DNA of 64,000 bases. Origin: JAUIET01 sp045106985 (GTDB lineage: Bacteria; Pseudomonadota; Gammaproteobacteria; Pseudomonadales; JAUIET01). Of the stretch, positions 37,709 to 46,590 are shown piece by piece (within the stretch, counting starts at the first letter, position 1; each line of letters opens with the position of its first letter). The notes under the pieces were generated by a model. That model searched no databases and was not told the DNA's origin. It saw nothing but the letters and a program-made list of their open reading frames with translations. The position numbers and the translations under genes are program-made. The DNA lies in contig JBGCFQ010000022.1 of assembly GCA_045106985.1 (NCBI GenBank), forward strand, positions 1 to 64,000, in the 5' to 3' direction.

Positions 37709-38161
37709 ATGAATTTAGTTTACGAATTTTCCTACAACGCTATGCTAAAAGCACCGCTGCCCATCGGCAAGGTGGCTGCGGGTACACGTGTATACCTTGA
37801 AGTGACCGAGGGTGTTATTGAAGGCGAACGTTTTAGCGGTAAAGTATTAGGCGGCGGCGAGTGGGCCCTAGTTGGTAGCAATGGTTTCACCCAAGTTGAT
37901 GTTCGCTTGCAGGGACAAACGCATGATGGAGCCAATTTCTACATGCAATATGGTGGTCTGCTCGAATCGAACAAAGCGGTGCAGAATGCGACGAACACCG
38001 GCGGAAAAACTGAATTTGACGACCAGTATTTCTTTACGCAACCAAGAGTAGAAATAGGCGATGAGCGCTACGCCTGGATGAACACCACGTTTTTTATTGG
38101 CGAAGGGCGCATGATTGAAGGCAAAGGTGTTGAGTACCGCGTGTATCGCTTAGCGAATTAA
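37709..38161 (+). CDS. DUF3237-family protein
   Basis: 150 residues from ATG 37709. The DUF3237 beta-barrel pattern is visible: MNLVYEFSYNAMLKAPLPIG, EGERFSGKVLGGGEWAL, and YFFTQPRVEIGDERYAWMN. This family of ~150 residues has unknown function, often near hydrolases. An upstream extension (37532) is not DUF3237-like and is rejected. Confidence 0.85.
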   Translation: MNLVYEFSYNAMLKAPLPIGKVAAGTRVYLEVTEGVIEGERFSGKVLGGGEWALVGSNGFTQVDVRLQGQTHDGANFYMQYGGLLESNKAVQNATNTGGKTEFDDQYFFTQPRVEIGDERYAWMNTTFFIGEGRMIEGKGVEYRVYRLAN

Positions 38162-38193
38162 GTGCTTGACAGCTGGGGCGAGCAGGGCGCTGC

Positions 38194-38790
38194 TCAGTTC
38201 CAGCAACTAATGCCAACCCTTGCGAGGAGCTGTTCCGTTTCGTGCAGAGGTAAACCCACTACGCCGCTATAGCTGCCAACAAGCCCGGTAACAAATAGAG
38301 CGCCCTTGCCTTGAATGGCGTAGGCGCCGGCTTTATCAGAAGGCTCGCCGCTGCGCCAGTAGTCACTGATTTCGGCATCGCTTATAGTTCGAAAAGTAAT
38401 GTGACTGAGGCTGCTTAAGCAGTGCTGTTCTCCATTGGCAAACACCGCAACTGCACTAATGACACTGTGCGTTGCTCCGGAAAGCTGGCGCAGCATGGTT
38501 TTCGCGTGCTCCTCATCTTGCGGTTTGCCAAGGCAGTCGTTGCCACTCACAACGGTAGTGTCCGCCGCTAGAATCGGTTTGCTGTCGTGTGCAATGGTGA
38601 GCCCGGCGTCGGCTTTTTCCATGGCCATACGAACAACATACTCCGATGGCGTTTCACCAGCTTTGCGTGATTCATCGATTTCGACAGAGAGATGGTCGAA
38701 CGATACACCTATTTGATGTAGCAACTCCTGTCGCCGTGGTGAATTGGATGCTAAATAAATTGATTTTTCAACTGCTGTGGTCTTGTTCAT
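38194..38790 (-). CDS. Maf-family nucleoside triphosphate pyrophosphatase
   Basis: 198 residues. YLASNSPRRQELLHQIGVSF is the Maf start signature and ILAADTTVVSGNDCLGKPQD holds the catalytic acidic region; GKGALFVTGLVGSYSGVVGL is the closing motif. Hydrolyses non-canonical or excess dTTP/UTP (YhdE type) or m7GTP (YceF type); the R-R and D-T-T pattern favours the dTTP/UTP class. Housekeeping. Confidence 0.94.
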   Translation of the reverse strand: MNKTTAVEKSIYLASNSPRRQELLHQIGVSFDHLSVEIDESRKAGETPSEYVVRMAMEKADAGLTIAHDSKPILAADTTVVSGNDCLGKPQDEEHAKTMLRQLSGATHSVISAVAVFANGEQHCLSSLSHITFRTISDAEISDYWRSGEPSDKAGAYAIQGKGALFVTGLVGSYSGVVGLPLHETEQLLARVGISCWN

Positions 38791-38953
38791 TGATTGGCGT
38801 ATAGGTTAATTTGGTGCAGCGCTTTGTAGCTGTTGTGGGCATCGTTGAGATCCGGCGCCTCTAGAGTCTACCTGAATTTCTATACTAAACCCTGTCAAAG
38901 GTTGCGTAGTGTGAAGAGTGGTCTGCCTTCAAGCATGGCTTGCCGCCCAGTGG

Positions 38954-39877
38954 TTAGGTTTCGCTGCTCTTTTTGGGACCAGGGAAGAAGATGTTAGTTG
39001 TTTTCTGGTAGGCCTCATACCCCGGTCGTTTCAGCTTAGAGTAGTACTCTGAGGGCACGGCCCCTGTAAGGTATACCAGCGTGGCATACATCATTCTTGA
39101 CGCCATTAAAAGTCCGGCGCCTAGCAGAACCCAAATAGCGAGCGGCTCATGGCTGTACAAGAGCAACCAAGAAGGTATGGCCGCAATAACAAGGCCGTTC
39201 CATACCATCCACTCAGCAAAGTAGTTTGGATGGCGGCTGTATTTCCATAAGCCAACGTTGCACACTTGGTTCTTTTGCCCCGACTTTTTCATCGACTTCA
39301 AAAACGCAAGCTTTTGCATGTCTGCAACAGATTCCATGGTAAATGCGCCAAGCCAAATCAACAGACCAATAATTTCAAGCGGCGAAACAGCGGCGTTGGG
39401 ATTACTCGCAATTACAAACGCCGGTATCGCAAGAAAGGAAGCGTTAGCCATACCCTGTAAAACGGCGTCAATCTGCATAGCTAGAGCGGTATTGGTTTTG
39501 CCGGCTTTGGTCCAACGGCGTTTTTGATACTCGTACCGAGGAAATTCTTTTTTCAGCAGGCCCATTTTCCACATCTTAAGTGCACCCAGCCCCATTCTGC
39601 CGCCCACAAAAATATAAACAGTGCTAACCACGGACACTCTAATGGAATCGCCTTCGCTATAAATCCAGGTGACAATACCTATCAAAACCAAGCCGCAGGG
39701 CCAGCCTATGTCGACATAAGACATTCGCCCAGTGCGCCAGACAGGTATGCAAACCACCAAGGCAAACAACAGCATTTGAAGTAAGCCATTAATTAAACTC
39801 ATTGACGCGAAACTGTCGCTAAGTAGCAGTAAGACCCAGCCGGCTACAAAAATAATTAGCGGTGAAAAATACTTCAT
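38954..39877 (-). CDS. DUF1295 membrane protein (steroid 5-alpha-reductase-like fold)
   Basis: 307 residues, seven to eight hydrophobic helices. YVDIGWPCGLVLIGIVTWI and the C-terminal CNVGLWKYSRHPNYFAEWMV (RHPNYxxE motif) identify DUF1295/isoprenylcysteine-methyltransferase-type membrane proteins. Established knowledge: the fold is shared with 5-alpha-reductases; activity is not inferred here. Confidence 0.88.
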   Translation of the reverse strand: MKYFSPLIIFVAGWVLLLLSDSFASMSLINGLLQMLLFALVVCIPVWRTGRMSYVDIGWPCGLVLIGIVTWIYSEGDSIRVSVVSTVYIFVGGRMGLGALKMWKMGLLKKEFPRYEYQKRRWTKAGKTNTALAMQIDAVLQGMANASFLAIPAFVIASNPNAAVSPLEIIGLLIWLGAFTMESVADMQKLAFLKSMKKSGQKNQVCNVGLWKYSRHPNYFAEWMVWNGLVIAAIPSWLLLYSHEPLAIWVLLGAGLLMASRMMYATLVYLTGAVPSEYYSKLKRPGYEAYQKTTNIFFPGPKKSSET

Positions 39878-40003
39878 AGATGGTTCCTAAAGGTAAAAAG
39901 GGTGACAACTAGCTCCGATAGCTTTTGGGTAAAGAGCAAAGCCGAACGGAGCTGTAGCCTATTAGTTTACGCAGCGATGGTGCAACATCGAAAGTACTTA
40001 TCG

Positions 40004-40165
40004 TTAATTATTTTTACTGCGCCCAATCATAACCAGTATAAGCGCCGGAACAAACATAGCCACCGAATAAAACAGCTTGGGTATGCCCAAACTAGCCTCG
40101 TTGAGTAGCACAGAGGTTATGGTGAACATGATCAGGGCGAGCATTACAAGCAACAGGTTATTCAT
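40004..40165 (-). CDS. Small membrane protein, 53 residues
   Basis: Starts at ATG 40163-40165, ends with TAA at 40004-40006. Two hydrophobic stretches (NLLLVMLALIMFTITSVLL and VAMFVPALILVMIG) flank LNEASLGIPKLFYS. No good ribosome-binding site. Too small for standard gene calling; composition supports coding. Confidence 0.5.
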   Translation of the reverse strand: MNNLLLVMLALIMFTITSVLLNEASLGIPKLFYSVAMFVPALILVMIGRSKNN

Positions 40166-40235
40166 GCAGTCAGTGTCTAGGAATAAATTGCCACAAGCAA
40201 TCTATCTTGAAGGCTATCTCGATCAAATAAGAAAG

Positions 40236-40658
40236 TCAGCTAGGATTGATTGTTCGCAACCATTTGATTTTAAAAACGCCGCCAATGATTTCAGTAAGAA
40301 TGAACACCGAGAAGATGGGGGATAGCCCGGACATAATAATATGGAACACTACAAGCCCGATAAGCCAGGCGCGTGCGATGAGATCTATTTTGTGTAGGTT
40401 TGGGTCGAATGATCTGAGCATGGCAACATTCCAGAGCACTCCAAAAAACCCCGCGAGATTAACAAAAAAACGGGCGGAGCTCGTTTCTACGATGACCGAA
40501 GGAAGATTCATTTGCATGCTTGCACTATTTAATAGCGACAGACTCGCGTCCGACACAAAGGGTATGCCGAAGGCCGCGCAAAATACGAGATCTAACCACG
40601 TGAGTATGAGGACGGTTTTTATTGCAGAGTCTCGACTAGCGTTTGCTTTTATTTTCAT
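40236..40658 (-). CDS. Hypothetical membrane protein
   Basis: 140 residues with four hydrophobic helices, ending SVFILTEIIGGVFKIKWLRT. No family recognised. Ten bases from the DUF1254 gene on the same strand, so probably cotranscribed with it. Confidence 0.7.
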   Translation of the reverse strand: MKIKANASRDSAIKTVLILTWLDLVFCAAFGIPFVSDASLSLLNSASMQMNLPSVIVETSSARFFVNLAGFFGVLWNVAMLRSFDPNLHKIDLIARAWLIGLVVFHIIMSGLSPIFSVFILTEIIGGVFKIKWLRTINPS

Positions 40659-40668
40659 TATTGTATTT

Positions 40669-41730
40669 TTATTGCTTTGTTTTGATCTCTCTGACTTCAG
40701 GAAACACCCAATCGCCGTTAAGTAGCTCCTCTCTTGGACGATACAGTCTCACAACGTAATTCCAACCCTCTGAGAGAGGAATGTGATTGATGCTGCTAGG
40801 GTCACCGCCCAAATGTAAGCTAATGGACCCATCCTTGTTTTTGGTTGCAGACTGGTTCGAATATCCATAGATGCCCGTGTCATTTCTTTTAAAATAACCG
40901 TCTTTGTCGTACATCGCAAGAGACCAAAACCCGTCCACTGGCACGTCTTTCACATTCAGCACATAAGCGCTATCACTTGGAAGGTCGGGTTGCACAGTGA
41001 TCAGCAGCGATTCACTTTCAGGGAGAGTGCCAAAGCCATAGGCTGATAGCAAAAGCTGCTTTATGGGGTCCACTTCGTTCTTTGAGCCTGCGGCTTTAGC
41101 ATTGTCAGTCAGCCCTCGCCCCAGCTCGATCAAATGGTGGGTAGTTGCGTCAAAGCTCTTTTGGTCGTAGTTTGGATGCTGATAAATGCGGCTTGAAGAG
41201 CTGGAAATACGCAACTTATCCTGAATGCCGCGAGCAATGTTCAAGTCGGTAAGGTCAGAGCTTGAAACCAACGTGCGAATTAGTAGCCATACAAAAGGTG
41301 TATCGAACTGTTGCTGGGTAAGACTGTAGTTCCCCCCACCGTGAAATACAGCGTTTGTATATCCATGCTCATTAACTACTTGCATCGACATATAACGATT
41401 GCCTACCTTCGGCAACTGCACCGTAGCACCTTCGCTGATATCGACGATGGCAACACTGTATAGGGTGTCACGATTAAGGCGTCTACTACTTCTATTATCA
41501 ATGCCTACAACGCTACGGGTGTGACTAAACTGATTTACTCCTCCGGCCCTGGCCAAATACTTATCAAACTGTAGTGCCGTTTTAGCGCGAACATAGTTCA
41601 TCGCTGTTACCGTGATAGTTTGCGATTTTGAAGTATTTTCCTTAGGCGACGCGGCCATAGTGTCCACGCGGCTAAAGATAAGTGCGACCACTGCTAGTAG
41701 TGCCAGTAAAAGCTTGTTCTTAATCATCAT
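40669..41730 (-). CDS. DUF1254/DUF1214-domain exported protein
   Basis: 353 residues with a signal peptide (LLALLAVVALIFSRVDTMAA). N-terminal DUF1254-like part with RRLNRDTLYSVAIVDISEG, C-terminal DUF1214 with VPVDGFWSLAMYDKDGYF. This two-domain architecture is common in exported bacterial proteins of unknown function. Start at the first of two adjacent ATGs. Confidence 0.85.
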   Translation of the reverse strand: MMIKNKLLLALLAVVALIFSRVDTMAASPKENTSKSQTITVTAMNYVRAKTALQFDKYLARAGGVNQFSHTRSVVGIDNRSSRRLNRDTLYSVAIVDISEGATVQLPKVGNRYMSMQVVNEHGYTNAVFHGGGNYSLTQQQFDTPFVWLLIRTLVSSSDLTDLNIARGIQDKLRISSSSSRIYQHPNYDQKSFDATTHHLIELGRGLTDNAKAAGSKNEVDPIKQLLLSAYGFGTLPESESLLITVQPDLPSDSAYVLNVKDVPVDGFWSLAMYDKDGYFKRNDTGIYGYSNQSATKNKDGSISLHLGGDPSSINHIPLSEGWNYVVRLYRPREELLNGDWVFPEVREIKTKQ

Positions 41731-41948
41731 GTAGTGCGCTGACTGCTAAAAGTTGTGCCTCGCCTATGCAGTCCTAGCGTGGGCTCAGGCCAGTTCCCTT
41801 GTTGATAATGAGGCTGTATCAAAGTGTCAGGGTACAGTGAAACAGAGTCTCAGGTCACCATAAAAAGGAGCGGTGCAACATAAGGGTGAGTTTAGAGTGT
41901 AAAAAATGGTATGGACGGTAACTTCGTATAAGCTCTATAATTAGTACT

Positions 41949-42425
41949 ATGACCAAAACCCATAAGCTGGGCTTTACATTGGTAGAATTGTTAGTAGTCG
42001 TTATTCTTCTCGCCATTCTATCGGCCCTAACTGTTCCACAAATTTTAAATGCCTTAAAGGAAGCCGATGTGTCGGCGGCGCAGGCGTCTTTGCGTGCAAT
42101 AAGGGTAAAGCTTGACGAGCAATACCATCTAAAAGGGACCTGGCCTGAAAAACTCGATAAGAGCTGGTACCAGGGACAGAGACTTCCGCACAGCCCGTGG
42201 AAGCCCTTATACAATGGCCGCGCAGCCAACACCTTTGGCGACATCGACTGGGCTCACCCTAATACTAAAGTAGCCCAGGATCACAACTATCCCTTTTGGT
42301 ATAACAATCTGAATGGTGTGGTTAGAATTAGAGTACCAGAGCAGAGTGATAGCGCCGCAACCATCGCTTTGTACAACCGTGTTAATCAGACTGACCTTCG
42401 CACTCTCAGACAGAATAGGCGCTAG
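41949..42425 (+). CDS. Type IV pilin / pseudopilin-like protein
   Basis: 158 residues with a prepilin leader and N-methylation site, LG-FTLVELLVVVILLAILSA; glutamate at +5 is present. The globular part includes a region (YHLKGTWPEKLD, FGDIDWAHPN) resembling minor pseudopilins. No secretion or pilus genes are adjacent, so it would have to use machinery encoded elsewhere. Confidence 0.85.
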   Translation: MTKTHKLGFTLVELLVVVILLAILSALTVPQILNALKEADVSAAQASLRAIRVKLDEQYHLKGTWPEKLDKSWYQGQRLPHSPWKPLYNGRAANTFGDIDWAHPNTKVAQDHNYPFWYNNLNGVVRIRVPEQSDSAATIALYNRVNQTDLRTLRQNRR

Positions 42426-42500
42426 ATGTTCGTTCCGAGTGCCAATTTTGTTAACGCTTATGGCATTCGCGCGTTTTCGGTGTGCGCTATTGTTCCGGAG

Positions 42501-43874
42501 TTAACTACTCAACGTTAAACGTCCCCAACCAAAGCGTAGCGAGCTAATGGTCGTCAATCCGTATGCAATCATCGCCGCTGACAGGCAAGCAAACAAATAA
42601 TTAAGCCCAAAACCCAGATGACGTACGCCGATATACCCTATGACAGCGGCTATCAAAAATCGCAGAATAGATCCGGCGACCGGAAGAGCCACATTTCCGC
42701 CTCCTTGAGCAGCAAAGTACAAAGCGAAACCAATTCCCTGAAAAGCAAATGCCGGGCCAACAATATGAAGGTATTGGCTTCCTGCTTCCAATACTAGTGG
42801 GTCGGTTGAGAACCAATCAAGCAGTAAGCCTGGGAACACAGCCAAGACCAGGCCTACTGATCCCGTTAAGATTGCGGAAACGTAGCCACCTGTCCGTGCG
42901 ATGCGAACCGCGCGTTGTCGTTGACCGGCTCCCATATTCGTTCCCACCAGTGCGGTTAGCGCCGCACCGATTCCGAAGACCAGGGGGATAAGTAAAAACT
43001 CTACACGCGATACAATGCCATAACCAGCAAGAGCGCTTTCACTAAAGGAGCCGACAAGCGAGTTACTCACGAACACAATTGCAACAGTGAGAATTGGAGA
43101 CAAAGTAGCCAAGGCACCGACTTTAAAAATGTCTGCAAACAGATCATATTGCAAGCGAGCACTGGCTAGGCTAGGGCGCAACACGGTGCGATTGCCTAAT
43201 ATGCGAAGCAATAGATACAGGCTCGAAAAGACGCCTACGATAAGAAGTGCGACCACTGCGCCTTTTAAGCCCATTGCGGGAACGTTGAACCAACCGAGGA
43301 TCAGTGCGCCAGATAGGGGCACTTGAACCAACGAGCCGACCACAAGCACTAGCGCGGGCGTTTTCATGTCACCAGTACCGCGACAAATTGAACTCAGCAA
43401 AGCCATCAGCCAAATAATTGCTGAACCGGCAAAAAGGATCAATCCATATTCATTCGCTGCGTGCGCGACTTCGGCCGAAACACCACTGGCTGAAATCAAC
43501 GTCTTGCCGAACAATGCGTATAGCAAGAAAAAGCCGATGCCCGCCAGCAGAGCAATAGCCATTGCATGCCACAGCAAATTGTCGGCGCGTGCCTTATCTC
43601 CGGCACCAAGTGCTCGGGCAACAGAGCTAGCAACGGCGCCACCAATGGCTCCGTTTGAAAGCATCTGTGTAAGCATAAGCCCTGGAAACAGCAATGCCAT
43701 AGCCGCCAGAGGCGTGGTTCCGAGTTGGCTTACGAAGCCAACTTCGGCCATGCTTACAACACTTTGAAGAATAAACGCCAGAACACTCGGGGTAGACATG
43801 CGAAACAGCAAAGGAAGTACTGGCGCATGCAACATTTGTTGCAGATGATCTGATTTGGGAAGAGTCTGTGCCAT
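42501..43874 (-). CDS. MATE-family multidrug efflux transporter
   Basis: 457 residues, twelve hydrophobic helices. Family patterns are PLLFRMSTPSVLAFILQSV, RGTGDMKTPAL and GIGAALTALVGTNMGAGQRQ. Exports cationic drugs or other compounds using a sodium or proton gradient. Convergent with the pseudopilin gene. Confidence 0.93.
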   Translation of the reverse strand: MAQTLPKSDHLQQMLHAPVLPLLFRMSTPSVLAFILQSVVSMAEVGFVSQLGTTPLAAMALLFPGLMLTQMLSNGAIGGAVASSVARALGAGDKARADNLLWHAMAIALLAGIGFFLLYALFGKTLISASGVSAEVAHAANEYGLILFAGSAIIWLMALLSSICRGTGDMKTPALVLVVGSLVQVPLSGALILGWFNVPAMGLKGAVVALLIVGVFSSLYLLLRILGNRTVLRPSLASARLQYDLFADIFKVGALATLSPILTVAIVFVSNSLVGSFSESALAGYGIVSRVEFLLIPLVFGIGAALTALVGTNMGAGQRQRAVRIARTGGYVSAILTGSVGLVLAVFPGLLLDWFSTDPLVLEAGSQYLHIVGPAFAFQGIGFALYFAAQGGGNVALPVAGSILRFLIAAVIGYIGVRHLGFGLNYLFACLSAAMIAYGLTTISSLRFGWGRLTLSS

Positions 43875-44283
43875 CTAGTTATGTGAGCTGTCGATAGAGT
43901 ACTGGGAAAACGAATATTTCGTCGCGCAGGGCACTTTTAGTCCGTATTTGAGTGCCGTTCGAACCTTAACTGGCGGGTGAGGGTGCTTAGCTGACCATAC
44001 ATTTAATGGTGCTTCTTGATAGCCAGCAATTTTAGCACAACAAAGAAGATGCGCTTAGGGCGAATTTTTAGGCACGCAATAGTTGAATAACACCGCTAGA
44101 GTCAGCCCTCAGTATTAACATCACCGGTGTGGTGCACAGAGCGTCTCTCGCGAGTGTTGACTCGAGTGCTAGAATGTCATTTTTATGGCCTGTCCCCATT
44201 CGACCTTCACAGGAGGTCAAACGAGGGTATATTGTCTGGCAACGGATGGCCGCAGTCGGCCCTAGCAAACACGAAATACTATT
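43875..44283. other. Intergenic stretch between divergent genes
   Basis: 409 bp between MATE and esterase starts. Holds a short palindrome CACCGGTG (near 44122) and short inverted repeats (GACCT/AGGTC near 44200); no gene. Confidence 0.4.
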
Positions 44284-45312
44284 ATGAAAACGCCTGCACT
44301 TTGGTACCCCATTTATCAATCGCCCCGTATACTATTGGCCATAGCCGCTTTTGCGCTTTTTTCTGGCTGTAGCGGCGGCAGTGACGATTCCAATGGCTTT
44401 CAAGAGCTTGTTGAAGAAGCTGCCCCCGTTATCGTATTGCCTGGCTGCGCGGATGATGGAAGCTGTGCCTCCAATCCTCCCACTATGATCGGCACCGAGA
44501 GACCGGCTGAAGTGCAGATACCATCAGATTACACGGCGAGCACTCGCTACCCACTCATTATTGTGTTGCATGGGTATGGCGCATCTGGTGCGGTGCAATC
44601 AGCCTATATTGGCTTGAGCGATCGAGTGGACAGCAAGCAGTATGTGCTTGTTGCACCCGACGGCACAGCCAATGCCAATGGAACCAGGTTCTGGAATGCT
44701 ACGCCGGCGTGTTGTGCTGGCGTTGCGGCACAAAGTGACAATGCCGGTGAAGACTATAGCCAAATAGATGATGTGGCCTATATTCGAAGCCTGATTGAGG
44801 AAGCCGCTGCGACCTACAGCATAGATACCACTCGTATTGGATTGTTTGGTCACTCAAATGGAGGTTTTATGGCTCTGCGAATGGCCTGTGAGTCATCTGA
44901 TTATGTCACTGCACTCGTCAGTCTCGCCGGCTCTACGTTTGAAGATTCTGCCACCTGCGCGCCAGCGACTAATCCGGTAAGCGTGCTCACAATACACGGC
45001 GACCTAGACGGGACTATTCCTTACGACGGCTCATCTTTAACCTCGTTTACATTTCCTGGCGCTATTGAAACCAGCGAACGATTTGCATCACTTGCAGGTT
45101 GTGATAGCGGCAATCCGCTTATGCTCGACGATATAGATGTAGTGGGCGCCATAGATGGCTCAGAAACAACCGTGCTCTCTTATTCTAATTGCAGTGATGA
45201 CACCAGCGTAGAATTTTGGACTATTGTGGGTGGCCCACATATTCCTGCGCCATGGGTACCAAGCGCTCAAGATTCATTTGTGGATTGGCTGATTGAACAT
45301 CCTCGCGGCTGA
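44284..45312 (+). CDS. LpqC/PHB-depolymerase-like lipoprotein esterase
   Basis: 342 residues. Lipoprotein signal ILLAIAAFALFSGC. Alpha/beta-hydrolase: YPLIIVLHGYGASG (oxyanion), the nucleophile in GLFGHSNGGFMALRMAC (G-x-S-x-G, about residue 195), VLTIHGDLDGTIPYDG (acid) and the final GGPHIPAP histidine. Resembles the polyhydroxybutyrate depolymerase / feruloyl esterase group; polymer substrate not proven. Cysteine pairs suggest periplasmic disulfides. Confidence 0.88.
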   Translation: MKTPALWYPIYQSPRILLAIAAFALFSGCSGGSDDSNGFQELVEEAAPVIVLPGCADDGSCASNPPTMIGTERPAEVQIPSDYTASTRYPLIIVLHGYGASGAVQSAYIGLSDRVDSKQYVLVAPDGTANANGTRFWNATPACCAGVAAQSDNAGEDYSQIDDVAYIRSLIEEAAATYSIDTTRIGLFGHSNGGFMALRMACESSDYVTALVSLAGSTFEDSATCAPATNPVSVLTIHGDLDGTIPYDGSSLTSFTFPGAIETSERFASLAGCDSGNPLMLDDIDVVGAIDGSETTVLSYSNCSDDTSVEFWTIVGGPHIPAPWVPSAQDSFVDWLIEHPRG

Positions 45313-45338
45313 TCAACTATTTAGTTACGTTTGGTTGA

Positions 45339-45803
45339 TTACATTAGCCATTCGGGAATATCCCTTTTGGTCCACTTGGCGAAGCGCATTTTTTCTCCAG
45401 CATAAAACTGCCTATAAGCTTTAACAGCATTTCCAGAGTCTTTGTAATTCTCTGGCATTGCTTGTGCAAACTCAGTCAGCCCACGGCTGTCATATTCGAA
45501 ACCTGCAAGTTTATTGAGTACAGCCACCGATTTGTGATCGGTATCCTTATCGTATCTAAACCGGTATTCACTGTTTAATGCGAGCGCGAGGCGCTGCAGC
45601 CATGCAAAATTGTCGTAAGATTCCTCAACCCAGAGAACGCAGGGATGATTTATGTGCGTCGACTTATAGGGCGTCGTAAACCCTTTCTTGTTAAGTGCAG
45701 TACATAACATTTGTGCACTTTCCAGTATCATTTTAACCACGTGTTGATCACAGTGGTACTGCGCGCACTTATTGATATCGGTATCTAATACAAAAATATT
45801 CAT
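45339..45803 (-). CDS. Conserved hypothetical protein of a phage-associated type
   Basis: 154 residues: MNIFVLDTDINKCAQYHCDQ then HVVKMILESAQMLCTAL, THINHPCVLWVEESYDNFAW, and EYRFRYDKDTDHKSV. I recall similar proteins in phages and diverse bacteria with no assigned function. Histidine-, cysteine- and acidic-residue-rich. Single gene, 26 bp after the esterase (convergent). Confidence 0.65.
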   Translation of the reverse strand: MNIFVLDTDINKCAQYHCDQHVVKMILESAQMLCTALNKKGFTTPYKSTHINHPCVLWVEESYDNFAWLQRLALALNSEYRFRYDKDTDHKSVAVLNKLAGFEYDSRGLTEFAQAMPENYKDSGNAVKAYRQFYAGEKMRFAKWTKRDIPEWLM

Positions 45804-45835
45804 GTCAAAAACCCAGCAGTTTGTTTTTGAATCTC

Positions 45836-46279
45836 TTATGCAGAAACTTCATCAAGCCCTGTGTTTCTAGTCGTTACAACACGCAATAAAAGATACAAAA
45901 GCAAACCTACTGGGCCAGCCATCAAAGTGAAAAACAAGCAGGGCAGCACAAGCCAATGATTGATTCCCCGGCGACCTGAATCACGCACTTGCCAGGCGCC
46001 AACGAAAAGATCGAAGGCCAGGTAATGAATCCAGCCCGCCAGCAGCGCGGTAGGGCTTTGGAATAGCAACGCCAATGCTTGCAACGATCCGAACCCCGCC
46101 CCGTCGGCAGCAGATTCACCGCTAGCAAATGCCCAGATGTAAAAGCCTGCGAGTAATCCGGGAATCCAAATAGAGTGAACGACTCTTTCAGTAATCTTGT
46201 GTCGAGGCAGTAGCGCGAGCAAAAGCCATGCAGGAATAACACCATAGTTGCATATCAGAAATACTGTATCGGCGCTCAT
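45836..46279 (-). CDS. ABA4-like (DUF4281) membrane protein
   Basis: 147 residues, four hydrophobic helices. GVIPAWLLLALLPRHKITER and AGWIHYLAFDLFVGAWQVRD with LPCLFFTLMAGPVGLLLYLL match the ABA4-like/DUF4281 family (plant members act in neoxanthin formation; bacterial role unknown). Good ribosome-binding site GAGGAAA. Confidence 0.85.
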   Translation of the reverse strand: MSADTVFLICNYGVIPAWLLLALLPRHKITERVVHSIWIPGLLAGFYIWAFASGESAADGAGFGSLQALALLFQSPTALLAGWIHYLAFDLFVGAWQVRDSGRRGINHWLVLPCLFFTLMAGPVGLLLYLLLRVVTTRNTGLDEVSA

Positions 46280-46447
46280 AAAAATTTCCTCAATTAGAAT
46301 GCCTTAAAGACGACAATCGGTGAACGTGCTTAGCTAGCAGTTACAGCTAGATTAACATTATCCTGACCATAGGCTCGCCGGTATACAAGTTGCTTGTTGA
46401 TTTTTCCAGGGTTGCCCCTTTAGGCTTGTCCTTCATTGACGACATGA

Positions 46448-46558
46448 TTTTTCTGCAGGGAGCGACTGGCAGGCTATAAAGTGCCACGTAAGTTTGAGTT
46501 TATCGACCTGCTACCTCGCAACGCTTCAGGAAAAATATTGAAGAAAGATCTGCGCTAG
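46448..46558 (+). pseudogene. C-terminal remnant of an acyl-CoA synthetase
   Basis: The frame reads FFCRERLAGYKVPRKFEFID, then LLPRNASGKILKKDLR and stops at TAG 46556-46558. This is the unmistakable end of an AMP-forming acyl-CoA ligase including its catalytic lysine (GKILKKDLR). No start or upstream domain remains: a stop precedes it at 46445. It marks a gene deleted at the edge of the catabolic island. Confidence 0.85.
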
Positions 46559-46590
46559 CCTTATTGGAAAGGCATCGAAAGAAGGGTTGG

